NCBI GenBank assembly: GCA_965225935.1
Contig: CBDDCC010000023.1
Span: forward strand, 1,024,033 to 1,088,032
Direction of reading: 5' to 3'
From: CALJXB01 sp965225935
Lineage (GTDB): Bacteria; Pseudomonadota; Alphaproteobacteria; Kiloniellales; JAKSDN01
Length of the DNA: 64,000 nt
Made by a program: the position numbers and the translations under genes. Positions 63,277 to 64,000 of the stretch are shown here, one piece after another. Position 1 is the stretch's first letter; every line of letters starts with the position of its first letter. The notes beneath the pieces are model-generated. The model was not told where the DNA came from. It saw nothing but the letters and a program-made list of their open reading frames with translations, and did no database searches.

Positions 63277-64000
63277 ATGGACACGGCGCTCCTCGCACCG
63301 TCGGAAGGAACAGAGGCCGCCCGCCGGCCCGAGGGGCGGCTGGAGGTCCGTTTCGCCCCGGACGGCGAGGGACGGACCTTCCTCGCTCGGCAGTACGCCT
63401 CCTACCCCTTCCACCTCTGCCGGGCCCAGTACCTCGATCCGGATTTGCCGGAGATGGCGAGCCTCTATCTGCAGTCGAGCGCTGGGGGCCTCTTCGCCGG
63501 CGACCGCCTGACGCTCGACATCGCCGCCGAGGCGGGGGCCAGGGCCCATGTCACCACGCCGGCCTCGACCATCGTCCACCGCATGCCCCGGGGCGAGGCC
63601 CGGCAGGAGACCCGGCTGGAGGCGGGCCCGGGCAGCCTGCTGGAATACCTGCCGGACCCGGCAATCCTGTTCCCCGAGGCGCGGCTTTCGAGCGGCTTGC
63701 ATCTGCGCCTCGGAGAGGGGGCGACGGCGATCCTGGCGGATGCCTTCCTGGCCCACGATCCGGCGGAAGAGGGCGAACCCTTCGGCGTCTACGCCAGCGA
63801 GACGAGCGTGCAAGACGCCCGTGGCCGGCTGCTGCTGCGCGACCGCTTCCGCTGTTCGGGCCTGGAAGTCCAGGCCACGGCGCCAGGCGTCATGGGAAAC
63901 GCGACGATGCAGGGGACGCTGCTCGTTGTCAGCCAGGCGTTGGAATCGGAAACCCTGCTGGGGGCTCTCCGCCGCGCTCTGGGCGCCTTCGATCCCTCGG
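63277..64000 (+). CDS. ureD: urease accessory protein UreD, C-terminus cut by window edge
   Basis: At least 241 residues; continues past base 64000. It starts MDTALLAPSEG and has the UreD/UreH pattern: QYASYPFHLCRAQYLDPDLPEMASLYLQSSAGGLFAGDRLTLDIAAEAGARAHVTTPASTIVHRMP. UreD scaffolds UreF and UreG on apo-urease. Gene order E-F-AB-C-G-D differs from the common D-A-B-C-E-F-G order. Confidence 0.93.
   Translation, partial: MDTALLAPSEGTEAARRPEGRLEVRFAPDGEGRTFLARQYASYPFHLCRAQYLDPDLPEMASLYLQSSAGGLFAGDRLTLDIAAEAGARAHVTTPASTIVHRMPRGEARQETRLEAGPGSLLEYLPDPAILFPEARLSSGLHLRLGEGATAILADAFLAHDPAEEGEPFGVYASETSVQDARGRLLLRDRFRCSGLEVQATAPGVMGNATMQGTLLVVSQALESETLLGALRRALGAFDPS

Overview
This is a 64 kb, high-GC, gene-dense stretch of an alphaproteobacterial chromosome. 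The conserved block gpmI - rlmH - rsfS - nadD - proA - proB - obgE - rpmA - rplU at the left end, the abundance of ABC uptake systems and the domain styles suggest a free-living member of the Rhodospirillales or a neighbouring order. The taxonomic call is inference from gene order and protein style.

Layout. (1) 1-8.5 kb: housekeeping genes, all on the minus strand, with a clear promoter before rplU and a terminator after rpmA. (2) 8.7-20.5 kb: a tRNA-Ser(CGA) followed by an accessory block. It holds three NTF2-like proteins, an Asp/Glu/hydantoin-racemase-like protein, a peptide-type solute-binding protein, a LacI regulator, a Dpp-type permease/ATPase set and a DUF1028 Ntn-hydrolase-like protein. 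Two near-identical LacI-type palindromes, each sitting between a -35 and a -10 box, tie the two divergent halves together. (3) 20.8-31 kb: a dimethylglycine/sarcosine-dehydrogenase-like flavoprotein, small VOC, RidA and ketopantoate-reductase-like genes, a DUF4242-cyclase fusion, an MscS channel and a TolB/TPR protein. (4) 31-38.6 kb: an exported sulfatase and HAD phosphatase pair, an octaheme cytochrome with C-terminal repeats, a TadG/TadE pair and a lipoprotein. (5) 38.6-51.3 kb: a flavin reductase, a DUF1989-GcvT fusion, an unusual acyl-CoA dehydrogenase, and a branched-chain-amino-acid-type ABC transporter split into convergent halves, followed by a MetF-like protein. (6) 51.7-64 kb: an Lrp regulator, a NitT/TauT-type ABC transporter, HypB, HypA, two tandem ureohydrolases, and ureE-F-AB-C-G-D.

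The most striking system is region 6. HypA and HypB stand without any hydrogenase gene in view, directly before a ureohydrolase that keeps all six metal ligands, and the next gene is a paralogue in which five of those six positions are replaced. Urease follows at once. The simplest reading is a nickel-dependent pathway in which a guanidine-type compound is imported, hydrolysed by a two-subunit (active plus non-catalytic) ureohydrolase to urea and ammonia or an amine, and the urea is then split by urease. This resembles the known nickel-dependent guanidine hydrolases that need HypA/HypB-like helpers, and the two-subunit metformin hydrolases. The substrate cannot be read from the sequence.
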